The notes beneath the pieces were generated by a model, which was given only the letters and a program-made list of their open reading frames with translations, searched no databases and was not told where the DNA came from. The translations under genes and the position numbers were made by a program. A stretch of 15,741 nucleotides of DNA, taken from positions 1-15,741 of the forward strand of contig CAZWHE010000096.1 in the NCBI GenBank assembly GCA_964633825.1, given 5' to 3'. This document shows positions 1 to 6,686 of this stretch, piece by piece (positions within the stretch are counted from its first letter, which is position 1; each line of letters starts with the position of its first letter). This stretch comes from CAZWHE01 sp964633825 (GTDB taxonomy: Bacteria; Planctomycetota; B15-G4; CAYZWU01).

Positions 1-15
1 CATTTCATCCGGTGC

Positions 16-47
16 GTCGCGGTCAGTGATATTACCTTTGCCGCGAC
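16..47. repeat. 7-bp perfect inverted repeat around the left-edge -10 element
   Basis: GTCGCGG at 16-22 is the exact reverse complement of CCGCGAC at 41-47, with 18 bases between the arms. The spacer contains the candidate -10 element at 29-34, so a dimeric regulator bound here would cover the promoter. It could also fold into a weak hairpin in RNA, but the loop is long and no T-run follows. A 7-bp inverted repeat can arise by chance in GC-rich DNA. Confidence 0.35.
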
Positions 48-56
48 AGGAGTCAA
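29..56 (-). promoter_or_regulatory. Candidate promoter firing off the left edge
   Basis: On the minus strand TTGACT (56-51) is followed after 16 bases by TAATAT (34-29). The first matches the sigma-70 -35 consensus at 5 of 6 positions and the second matches the -10 consensus at 4 of 6. It sits in the AT-rich gap just downstream of a gene end, where a promoter for the next gene on the same strand would be expected. The gene it would serve lies outside the window, and the organism's own promoter consensus is unknown. Confidence 0.35.
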
Positions 57-133
57 TAAGTGGAACGGACCGCGGCTTTTTTCCCAAGGGGCCGGCCGGC
101 AGGTGTGCTGTTATAAATCGCCTTGGAGGGATT

Positions 134-3109
134 TCACTCCAGAAGGATCATCGAGATCAAACTGGCGCCGTCCTTGATCTCGAACAACAGGCTCTCGAAA
201 CGCTCTCCCCAATCGGTCAGCATGACGGCCCGCATCTCGCCGTCGGGCAGACCGGCGAAGAGAATCCGGTCTCCGAACCGAATGGTCTTCTCTGGTTCGA
301 TCACGGACCCGTCCGGGGATTCCAGGTGGGGGAGCCGGACCCGGTCGGAACCATACGGCCGGTGTTCGAAGGTGGGAAAGTGAACCATGACGCCCGTATA
401 TTCCTGCATGGCGACGGTGAGGCTGTCGCCGGCCAGAATGTCGGCCAGGGGTTCGGCCACATGCCACTTGCCGCGCTCGAGATGGGGCTTGAATCTCAGG
501 CAATACACTCCCTTTGCAGGCACGGGAATGGAGAAGGCGCCCTCATCGCCGGTGTGTGCCCTGTTCTCGAGGCTGAATGCTCCGTCGATCAAGAAGGAGC
601 GCACCAGGACGCCTTTCAATGGAACGCCGGCCGAATCGGTCACGACGCCTTCGACAACCCCGTCGAGGGCCGAGCTGTCCGGCATGCAGAGGACAGCGCC
701 CCCTTCGGCGTTGAATTGTTCGTAATCGAAGCGCGCTCTCGTTCCCGGCCTGCGCTTGATCTCGGCGCAGCCCTCGACGAAAACCGGCAGAGAGATATCG
801 AAGAGCCCCTCGTCGTCGGTGACCCTCCCCCAGGCGATCTCCAGGCCGCTCGCTTTCTTGACCCTTCCCTCCACGCGTTCGCGCGCCAGCGGCACGCCCC
901 GCTCGTTGACGACGCGGACGTTCTGATAAAGCCGCCCTCTCCCCAGGACGACGGCGATGGTGCGCTCACCGCCCTCCGAATCGAGCCGGATCAATTGGGG
1001 TCTCGCGTAATAAAGGTCGTGATGAACCACCTGGATCCGGGCGTGTCGTTTCTCTGGAATCGTGAGGTAAAAAGTGACGCAGCCGCCCCTGTCGGTGTAC
1101 TCCCGCGGCAATGCCGGGACTCCGTCGATATCGATGGACACGAGCGCGCCGGCCACGGGACTTCCCGCGCGGTCGCGCACCCTCACGTTCAACCTCTCCT
1201 GGTGGATCTTGGCGAAAGTCAGGCACGGTGTTTCCCGGCCGCCGCCGGGATCGAACCTTCCCTTGAAGAACCGCCGGTCTTCGGGATCGGTCAGCCGCCG
1301 GGCATGGAAGGTGCGTATGGCGAATACGGGCTCTTTCTCGGAGAGCGGCAGGCGGACGCGGCCCGAGGCGTCGCTGACCGCATAGTAATCCCTTTCGGAT
1401 TGGATGCCGAAACCACCCAGCGGCATGCCCGTTCCCTCTTCCACGGCGAGGGACAGCTTCGTGGTTGCCGGGGATTCGAGTCTGATCTCGCGCGGCAGCT
1501 TTCCCGGCGGTGTTTTCTTGATGTAATAACCGGGCGCGCAGACGCTCAAAAAAATCTGACCGCTTTCGATGACCAACCGCGGCAGGGTGAAGCCTCCATC
1601 GGCCCCGGTCAGGGCGCAAAGCTCGGCCATTTCCGCCATGGGATATTTCAGTGCCCAATTGCGCGTCTCGATCCTCACCTTGGCGCCGGCCACTCCAAGA
1701 CCGGTCTTCGCGTCCAGGACTCTTCCTTTCCACCGGGAAGCGGGCGCCATGGCGATGCGCGCCGGCATGGATCTCCCGTTCCAGATCCTGAAGCAAAAAG
1801 TGTCGTCCATGCCTTCGGCCTGCACGTGCAGGCTCAGCGTGTCGGGAACCCACCTGTTGCGCGCGAGCTCCTGGTCGGAAACCTCCACGCAGCCGTTCCC
1901 GCCGGAGAGCTTCTCAACGGTCGGTTTCCTGCTCGAAACCTTGTAGAAGCGCAGAACGGCTCCCGATATGGGCTCGCCCTCCGGCCCGATGATCCGAATC
2001 CCGTGCACAGGGTCCTTGTCCATGTAGAAATTCCCCAGATCGAGCCGGCGATCGCGCGCCTTTTGCTGGAAGCGCGTTTCGAGATTCCGGTACCCCGGAG
2101 CAGAGATATAGAGCAGACATCGGTGAAACGTCTCCTGCGCTTCCAACGGAACGAAGAGAGAAAAACTTCCGTCGGCAGCGGTGTGAACCGCGCGGGATTT
2201 CTCGAAGGGCGGCCAAAATACGGAGACGCGCGCCCCGACAATCGGCCGGCCGCCGGCGCGCGTCTCGATCTTTCCCGTCACCTTCAGGTCGGTTGCCTCC
2301 GGCGGTGTGACGGCGATCCGCTCCGCATCGTCCGCGAAAGGGGAAAGGTCCCGGTCTCGCTCCTCCTCCGCCGGGAGTGCGCCGGAGACGATGCCGGAAC
2401 GATCCGGCCTCGAGATCGTGCTTTCAGCATCGTTTCGGGCAATGAAGAGAGAATAAACGATGAAGGACACTCCGCCCACCAATAGAAACACGGCCCCCGC
2501 GCCGAGCAGAAACGCGGGATGTCCACCCTTGGTAAGCACCCCGGCCGTCCGAACCGCGGCCGCTGATGCGTTTGCCCCCACCTTCAACCCGGCGGCGGGC
2601 GCCAGGGCGAGGACCCACGACTTGGTATCGCCGTTGTACTTTCTGGTGAGCTTCTTGCGGACTTTCTCCAGGGACCGCCGCATCCGGGACTGAACAGCCT
2701 CCTCGCTGATCCCCAGGATCTCGGCGACCTCCCGGTTGGGACGGTTGTCGTAGTACCGCAGCAGAAGGGGCGTGCGGTGAGGTTCGTCGAGACCCAGAAC
2801 CGCCTCGGCCACGATGAGACGGACCTCCTGCTGCGCCACGGCCTCGTCCGCGGGCGGCGCCCGCTCGGGTATGGAAACGGCCTCTTCTCGTTTTTTGCGG
2901 CGGTTCTCCCCGCGGCTCAGCATGCGAAAGCGGTTGCGGACCGCTCCCGCGATCCATGCCGCGGGATGGCGGATCGAGACGGCCGGACCGGTCAGAAAGG
3001 CGAGCCAGATCTCCTGTGCCACGTCATCGGCGTGATGCATGTCGGCGATGAGGGACCGCGACATCTCGCGGATGAATCGATCGCGGTTCAGGAGATCTCT
3101 CGATTGCAT
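134..3109 (-). CDS. Membrane-tethered ECF sigma factor with carboxypeptidase-regulatory-like repeats
   Basis: This 991-residue protein starts as an ECF-type RNA polymerase sigma factor. Residues about 11-75 fit region 2, with the core HADDVAQEIWLAFL at 26-39. Residues about 107-154 fit region 4, with a helix-turn-helix around NREVAEILGISEEAVQSRMR (125-144). A basic stretch (RKKLTRK, 151-157) follows, then one strongly hydrophobic segment at about 199-223. The rest shows five or six carboxypeptidase-regulatory-like beta-sandwich units, recognised by the pattern G-x-V-x-(D/E)-x-x-G-x-P-(I/V)-x-G-A-x-V, near 276, 369, 460, 640, 728 and 818. The positive-inside rule puts the sigma domain in the cytoplasm and the repeats outside the inner membrane. 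A typical ECF sigma factor has only about 170-200 residues. No anti-sigma gene is adjacent. The gene follows the beta-helix gene by 21 bases, with GAGG 10 bases before the ATG, so the two are probably cotranscribed. I infer that the external repeats sense or anchor, and that proteolysis could release the sigma domain. Confidence 0.85.
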   Translation of the reverse strand: MQSRDLLNRDRFIREMSRSLIADMHHADDVAQEIWLAFLTGPAVSIRHPAAWIAGAVRNRFRMLSRGENRRKKREEAVSIPERAPPADEAVAQQEVRLIVAEAVLGLDEPHRTPLLLRYYDNRPNREVAEILGISEEAVQSRMRRSLEKVRKKLTRKYNGDTKSWVLALAPAAGLKVGANASAAAVRTAGVLTKGGHPAFLLGAGAVFLLVGGVSFIVYSLFIARNDAESTISRPDRSGIVSGALPAEEERDRDLSPFADDAERIAVTPPEATDLKVTGKIETRAGGRPIVGARVSVFWPPFEKSRAVHTAADGSFSLFVPLEAQETFHRCLLYISAPGYRNLETRFQQKARDRRLDLGNFYMDKDPVHGIRIIGPEGEPISGAVLRFYKVSSRKPTVEKLSGGNGCVEVSDQELARNRWVPDTLSLHVQAEGMDDTFCFRIWNGRSMPARIAMAPASRWKGRVLDAKTGLGVAGAKVRIETRNWALKYPMAEMAELCALTGADGGFTLPRLVIESGQIFLSVCAPGYYIKKTPPGKLPREIRLESPATTKLSLAVEEGTGMPLGGFGIQSERDYYAVSDASGRVRLPLSEKEPVFAIRTFHARRLTDPEDRRFFKGRFDPGGGRETPCLTFAKIHQERLNVRVRDRAGSPVAGALVSIDIDGVPALPREYTDRGGCVTFYLTIPEKRHARIQVVHHDLYYARPQLIRLDSEGGERTIAVVLGRGRLYQNVRVVNERGVPLARERVEGRVKKASGLEIAWGRVTDDEGLFDISLPVFVEGCAEIKRRPGTRARFDYEQFNAEGGAVLCMPDSSALDGVVEGVVTDSAGVPLKGVLVRSFLIDGAFSLENRAHTGDEGAFSIPVPAKGVYCLRFKPHLERGKWHVAEPLADILAGDSLTVAMQEYTGVMVHFPTFEHRPYGSDRVRLPHLESPDGSVIEPEKTIRFGDRILFAGLPDGEMRAVMLTDWGERFESLLFEIKDGASLISMILLE

Positions 3110-3130
3110 GGTGTCAAGGCCTCTGTGTAG

Positions 3131-5104
3131 CTACTCCACGGTCAACAACAGCAGGTTGCTCAGCACGCCCAGCCCGCCCCCGGTGTTGTTCAGCGGGCCG
3201 ACGATCGCCTGAATGGGAAAAAGATCTCCCGTCGCGATATGGCCCGGCAGGGTCATATCCCGGATCAGGATTCCGTTTGGCGGGATGTTGCCGAGGCTCC
3301 ACGTGTTCTTGATCGGCGGCAGGAGATACAAGTCGCCGTAGCGCGTCGTCTGGGGAGGGTCTTGGACGCCCGATCCCAGGCCGATGGTCACAGGGTCGCC
3401 CGGCTCGCCGACCGTTCTGATGCTGACGGCGCCGCCGGGAACGACCTCGCCGATGTGATAGAGGTGTATCCAGTACTCGTCGGCGCCGATGTCGACCGGT
3501 CCGCTGTCGCGCGGATCGTCTTCGAAATCGTTGTTCAAGATGACGGATGCCGTGTCGCCCGCGTCGATGCAGGGGGAGTCCCAGGTCAGGTGGTAATCCC
3601 CGCAGGACGGGTCGACGACGAGCGGATCGGCGTCGAAGTTCCCCGTGCCGGGCCAGCCGCCCTCCACGTCGCTGTGGTGGACAACGGTGTCATTGTTTTC
3701 GGCGTAGATCGCCGGATCGGTCGGCGCGGCGTTGTTCCAGACGATCGTGTTGGCGATTGTTGCGTAGGATGTATCGAGGCAGCAGACACCGCCGCCGCGC
3801 ATAGCGCTGTTCCCTATGACGGTGTTATGGGTGAGGTACGGCTCGGACCCTTCGAAGGCGCAGATCCCGCCGCCGTCGTTGACGGCCGTGTTGTCGGCGA
3901 CGGTGTTGTTGGTCATATGACCCCAACCCGTATAGAAATCATAGGGCATGTCCTGGCAGGATATCCCGCCGCCCGAATCCCCGGCGCTGTTCTTCGCGAT
4001 GTAATTATCGGCGATCGCCGGCTGGAAATAAAAGAGATGGATCCCGCCGCCGAAGCCGTCGGCATTATTTTCCGAGATTGTGTTGCGCGTGATCGCCGTG
4101 CCCGATTTGGCGCAATGAACCCCGCCCCCGTTGCCGGCGGTCGTGTTGCCCGTGATGACGTTCTTGTAGATATAGCCCGAATTATAGTCCCGGCAGGATA
4201 TCCCGCCTCCCTTTTTTACGGAGGTGTTGCCGGTGATGATGTTGCCCTGGATCGTCTGCTCGGCGTGCCAGCAGCAGATCCCGCCGCCGCTGTGGCCGGA
4301 GGTGTTGTTCGAGATGGTGTTGTCAATGACGATCGATTTGTTCTGAAAAAGATAGATGCCGCCGCCGTGGTTCCCGGCCGAATTACCCGTGATGATGTTG
4401 TTCTCGATGTACCCGCGCGAGTTGAAACAGTGGATCCCGGCGCCGTGCCACACGCAGGTATTGCCCGTGATGACGTTGTCGGTAATGGTGATGACGGGCA
4501 CGGGATTGGGGGGCGGCATGCTGTTGTGGCATTCGATTCCGCTGACCGTGTTGTCGGCGATTGTGTTGCCCGAGATCGTCGGCGAGGCGAACGACGCGGT
4601 GGCGATCGCGCCGGCCCAGTCCATCTCGGACGTGTTGGCCGTGATCGAGTTGTCGACGATGACGGCCGATGACGCGTTGCAGAAGATGGCGGCGCCGCCT
4701 CTTTCGGACGTGTTGGCCGTGATCACGTTGCCCGATATCGTCGGCGCTGTGTCGTCCCAGCAGCGGATTCCACCGCCGTTCACGGCGTAGCCGTTCGTCA
4801 CTGTGAATCCCTGCAGCACCGAATCCTCGCCCTCGGCGTTCTCGAAGATCACGACCGTGTCCGCCCGGCTCCCGTCGATGATCGTGGCCGCCGGACCTTG
4901 CTCGCTCTTTAGGGTGACGGCCTTCCCTGAGAAGTTGATGTTTTCGTAATAGGCGCCCGGCTTGACCAGCACGGTGTCGCCCGGGCTTGCAGCGTTGATG
5001 GCGTCCTGAATCGCGGTATAGTCGTCGGGTACGATGATAACGGCCGCAATCGCCGGTGTGCACACCAGGGTCAAGCACGCGAAAACAATGATTCTCCGCA
5101 ACAT
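3131..5104 (-). CDS. Secreted right-handed beta-helix (choice-of-anchor Q type) protein
   Basis: The 657-residue product begins with a signal peptide (MLRRIIVFACLTLVCTPAIA, predicted cleavage after residue 20). The next segment, about 21-105, resembles the start of pectate-lyase-like folds, with DDYTAIQDAINAASPGDTV and VKPGAYYENI. About 13 beta-helix coils follow from residue 106 to 460, each with a version of N-x-I-x-x-N-x-A-x-x-x-GGGI-x-C. Residues about 490-545 carry the DADPLVVDPSCGDYHL, SPCIDAGD and VDIGADE signature common at the end of such secreted proteins. The last 110 residues look like a separate beta-rich module ending in LSNLLLLTVE. AGGAG lies 8 bases before the ATG, which supports this start. 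No catalytic residues of a polysaccharide lyase can be assigned by eye, so an adhesive or structural surface role is as likely as an enzyme role. Its transcript probably continues into the sigma-factor gene 21 bases downstream. Confidence 0.85.
   Translation of the reverse strand: MLRRIIVFACLTLVCTPAIAAVIIVPDDYTAIQDAINAASPGDTVLVKPGAYYENINFSGKAVTLKSEQGPAATIIDGSRADTVVIFENAEGEDSVLQGFTVTNGYAVNGGGIRCWDDTAPTISGNVITANTSERGGAAIFCNASSAVIVDNSITANTSEMDWAGAIATASFASPTISGNTIADNTVSGIECHNSMPPPNPVPVITITDNVITGNTCVWHGAGIHCFNSRGYIENNIITGNSAGNHGGGIYLFQNKSIVIDNTISNNTSGHSGGGICCWHAEQTIQGNIITGNTSVKKGGGISCRDYNSGYIYKNVITGNTTAGNGGGVHCAKSGTAITRNTISENNADGFGGGIHLFYFQPAIADNYIAKNSAGDSGGGISCQDMPYDFYTGWGHMTNNTVADNTAVNDGGGICAFEGSEPYLTHNTVIGNSAMRGGGVCCLDTSYATIANTIVWNNAAPTDPAIYAENNDTVVHHSDVEGGWPGTGNFDADPLVVDPSCGDYHLTWDSPCIDAGDTASVILNNDFEDDPRDSGPVDIGADEYWIHLYHIGEVVPGGAVSIRTVGEPGDPVTIGLGSGVQDPPQTTRYGDLYLLPPIKNTWSLGNIPPNGILIRDMTLPGHIATGDLFPIQAIVGPLNNTGGGLGVLSNLLLLTVE
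3770..4777 (-). repeat. Degenerate coding repeats of about 78 bp (beta-helix coils)
   Basis: This stretch encodes residues 110-445 of the beta-helix protein. The GGGI-like motif recurs with its Ile/Val at residues 113, 140, 167, 190, 224, 250, 276, 302, 329, 355, 381, 414 and 440. Most spacings are 26 or 27 residues, with longer coils of 33-34 in two places. At DNA level the units share recurrent pieces, such as blocks giving ATCACGGGCAAC and GGCGGCGGGAT on the coding strand. They are diverged, consistent with old internal duplication, not recent slippage. Confidence 0.7.
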
Positions 5105-5254
5105 GATGGCTTCTCCTATTGCTGTAAAAATCTTCTGTCAATCGTTCTTTCCCGGCGCCATCGTCCGGCAAACGGACGAGGTCCTCCTCCGGGTTCCTCC
5201 ATGGAGTTGCCGCCCGAGGCTGTTTGCGGTCGTTCTTTTTTATAAATATTTATT

Positions 5255-5260
5255 ATTATA
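5255..5260 (-). promoter_or_regulatory. Candidate -10 element upstream of the beta-helix gene
   Basis: The minus strand reads CTGTATAATAATAAATATTT here, giving a perfect TATAAT at 5260-5255 inside a 25-base AT-rich pocket in otherwise GC-rich DNA. No good -35 hexamer lies 16-18 bases upstream; that position is taken by the hairpin stem. The element is about 150 bases before the beta-helix ATG, so the transcript would have a long leader. Confidence 0.4.
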
Positions 5261-5261
5261 C

Positions 5262-5285
5262 AGGAAAACCGGTGAAACCGGTCCT
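5262..5285 (-). terminator. Possible terminator hairpin after ssnA
   Basis: ACCGGT (5268-5273), loop GAA, ACCGGT (5277-5282) form a 6-bp stem. The outer AGG (5262-5264) and CCT (5283-5285) can add three pairs across a small bulge. On the minus strand the inner stem is followed by only four T residues before CC, so it is a weak intrinsic terminator at best. It lies about 85 bases after the ssnA stop, in the right place to end the operon. Confidence 0.3.
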
Positions 5286-5369
5286 TTGATTCTCCGCGGT
5301 AGGGGGCCGCGCATCGAGTGAACGGTGTTGGGGCAGCTTGGGAGGAGCCCGCCGGCCGGCCGCTCCGGA

Positions 5370-6686
5370 TCAACCCTTCCCGAACTCCTTCCGGATGCGC
5401 GGCGCGAGGTCGCGCGCCCTCTTTCTGATGTCGGCTTCGTTGAGGGTCATCACTTTTTTGTTCCAGACGACGACGGCTCCCGATCCGAAGAGATAGAGGG
5501 CCTGGGTGTTGTAGGCGGCGTAGATAAGGTGGCCGGCCATGTTGTCTTTCCCGATCGGTGTGACGGGAGCGTAATCCATGACAACGATGTCGGCCCGGGC
5601 GCCCCGTTCGAGCGTTCCGACGGGAGTTCCCAGAAAGGACGACGCGGCGCGGGCGTTGACGCGGAAGAGTGCGTCCATCACCTCGCCGGGACCGTACTCG
5701 GGCGTTCCTTTCACGCCGCGCCTCTGCAGAAAGGCGGCCCGGAGCGTGGAGAGCATGCTCGACGTCATCCCGTCCGTGCCGAGGCCGAAGCCTGCCGCAT
5801 CGGCCGGAAGCATCCCCACGGCGTTGTTGCTGTTCGATTCGGGGTTGTGGACGAGATAAGCGCCCGATCGGCGGATCATGTCGTGCTCGGCCGGCGTCAG
5901 GTGAACGCCGTGGGCCAGGATCGCTCTGTCGTCGAGGAGGCCGAATGATTTCAGCCTGTCGGCCGGTCCCCCGAAACCCTCTTTCCGGCAGAAGGCTGCG
6001 TCGCACGCTCCTTCGCCGCAGTGGATGTGGACGCCCGCTCCTTTGGGAAGTGCGCGGGCCGTTTTATCGAGCGACTCCTTTGAAAGTGTGAAGTTGGCGT
6101 GAAGGCCCATCGTGCCGCGCACCTGTTCGTCGTCGCGCTGCTTCTCGATGAAGCGCACGTTCTCGGAGATGGCGGCGTCGCGCGCGTCCGGGCCGTTCCT
6201 GTCGGAGACCTCGAAACAAAGCACGCCGCTCACACCGGCCCGGGTGACGCAGCGGGCGATCACGTCGAGGCTCCCGTCGATGAAGCCCGGAGATGAATGG
6301 TGATCGAAGATGGTGGCGACGCCGTGCTTCACCGAATCGATCACGCCGAGGAGGGCCGACACCTCGACGGCCTCCCTGTCGAGCGACCTGTCGAGGCGCC
6401 ACCAGAGGTTTTTCAGGATCGATTCGAAATCAGCGACCCGCCCCTTGGGCAGAAGTCCGGCCGCAAGAGCCGAATAGAAATGATGGTGAAGGTTGACGAG
6501 CCCGGGAAGGATGAGGTTCCCCTTCACGTCGATGAACGGAATCCCGTCCTGCTTGATATCGCCCGCGTCGCCCACGGCCGCGATCCTGTCCCCCTCGACG
6601 CGGACGGCGCCGTTTTCGAAAAAGCCCGCGTCCCCGTCGAAGAGGGGGCCGTTGCCGACGACGAATGTTCTTTCGCGCTTTGTCAT
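5370..6686 (-). CDS. ssnA: SsnA-family aminohydrolase (amidohydrolase superfamily)
   Basis: The 438-residue product matches SsnA in length (E. coli about 440) and in signature segments: LHHHFYS (66-72), LKNLWWRLDRSLD (91-103), DHHSSP (128-133), LAHG (257-260), LVHNPESNSNNAVG (278-291), LGTDGMTSSM (302-311) and DNMAGHL (381-387). Likely metal ligands of the amidohydrolase barrel are H67, H69, H222, H259 and D305. SsnA is related to guanine and atrazine-type deaminases. Its natural substrate is not firmly known, but it is encoded with xdhD/ygfM-type hydroxylase genes in E. coli and in anaerobes. A longer reading frame runs back to 7061, but its extra N-terminus is out-of-frame translation of the PLP gene. 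The start at 6686 gives an ATGA overlap with that gene, and GAGG lies 7 bases upstream. It is the last gene of the operon. Confidence 0.9.
   Translation of the reverse strand: MTKRERTFVVGNGPLFDGDAGFFENGAVRVEGDRIAAVGDAGDIKQDGIPFIDVKGNLILPGLVNLHHHFYSALAAGLLPKGRVADFESILKNLWWRLDRSLDREAVEVSALLGVIDSVKHGVATIFDHHSSPGFIDGSLDVIARCVTRAGVSGVLCFEVSDRNGPDARDAAISENVRFIEKQRDDEQVRGTMGLHANFTLSKESLDKTARALPKGAGVHIHCGEGACDAAFCRKEGFGGPADRLKSFGLLDDRAILAHGVHLTPAEHDMIRRSGAYLVHNPESNSNNAVGMLPADAAGFGLGTDGMTSSMLSTLRAAFLQRRGVKGTPEYGPGEVMDALFRVNARAASSFLGTPVGTLERGARADIVVMDYAPVTPIGKDNMAGHLIYAAYNTQALYLFGSGAVVVWNKKVMTLNEADIRKRARDLAPRIRKEFGKG

Larger units (their letters stand above)
1..133. other. Noncoding stretch after the sigma-factor gene, at the left edge
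   Basis: No convincing coding sequence lies between the sigma-factor stop codon and the window edge. The part near the edge (about 23-60) is richer in A+T than the surrounding coding DNA. It contains the promoter-like elements and inverted repeat listed separately. Minus-strand ATG triplets at 8-6 and 3-1 could start a gene that runs off the window, but no ribosome binding site precedes them, so I do not call a gene. I looked for a terminator of the sigma-factor gene. Arms CCAAGG and CCTTGG flank a GC-rich block, but they are far apart and no T-run follows on the minus strand. Confidence 0.6.
5105..5369. other. Intergenic region between ssnA and the beta-helix gene
   Basis: No coding sequence is supported in these 265 bases. 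Reading along the minus strand it holds, in order, a GC-rich palindromic block (GGCCGGCCGG near 5350-5362), a 5-bp stem CGCGG/CCGCG at 5295-5299 and 5307-5311, a hairpin at 5262-5285, an AT-rich pocket at about 5236-5260 with TATAAT, and a leader of about 145 bases before the beta-helix start. This is the only break longer than 100 bases between genes in the window. It most likely separates the hydroxylase operon from the beta-helix/sigma unit. Confidence 0.6.

Noticed and set aside
57..133. Intrinsic terminator after the sigma-factor gene
   Set aside because: The CCAAGG/CCTTGG arms are about 30 bases apart, and on the minus strand they are followed by an A-run, not a T-run.
26..2485. An 819-codon open frame on the plus strand opposite the sigma-factor gene
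   Set aside because: It is antisense to a protein with clear sigma and repeat domains. Its own translation shows no domain and has the Arg/Gly/Pro/Asp-rich look of GC-rich shadow frames, and no ribosome binding site precedes it.
3239..4672. A 477-codon plus-strand open frame opposite the beta-helix gene
   Set aside because: Its Val/Asp/Gly/Arg repeats are the antisense image of the beta-helix coils, with no signal peptide or known motif.
3770..4777. Possible CRISPR-like or satellite array
   Set aside because: The units are diverged, vary in length and encode regular beta-helix coils in one frame. There are no identical repeats with unique spacers.
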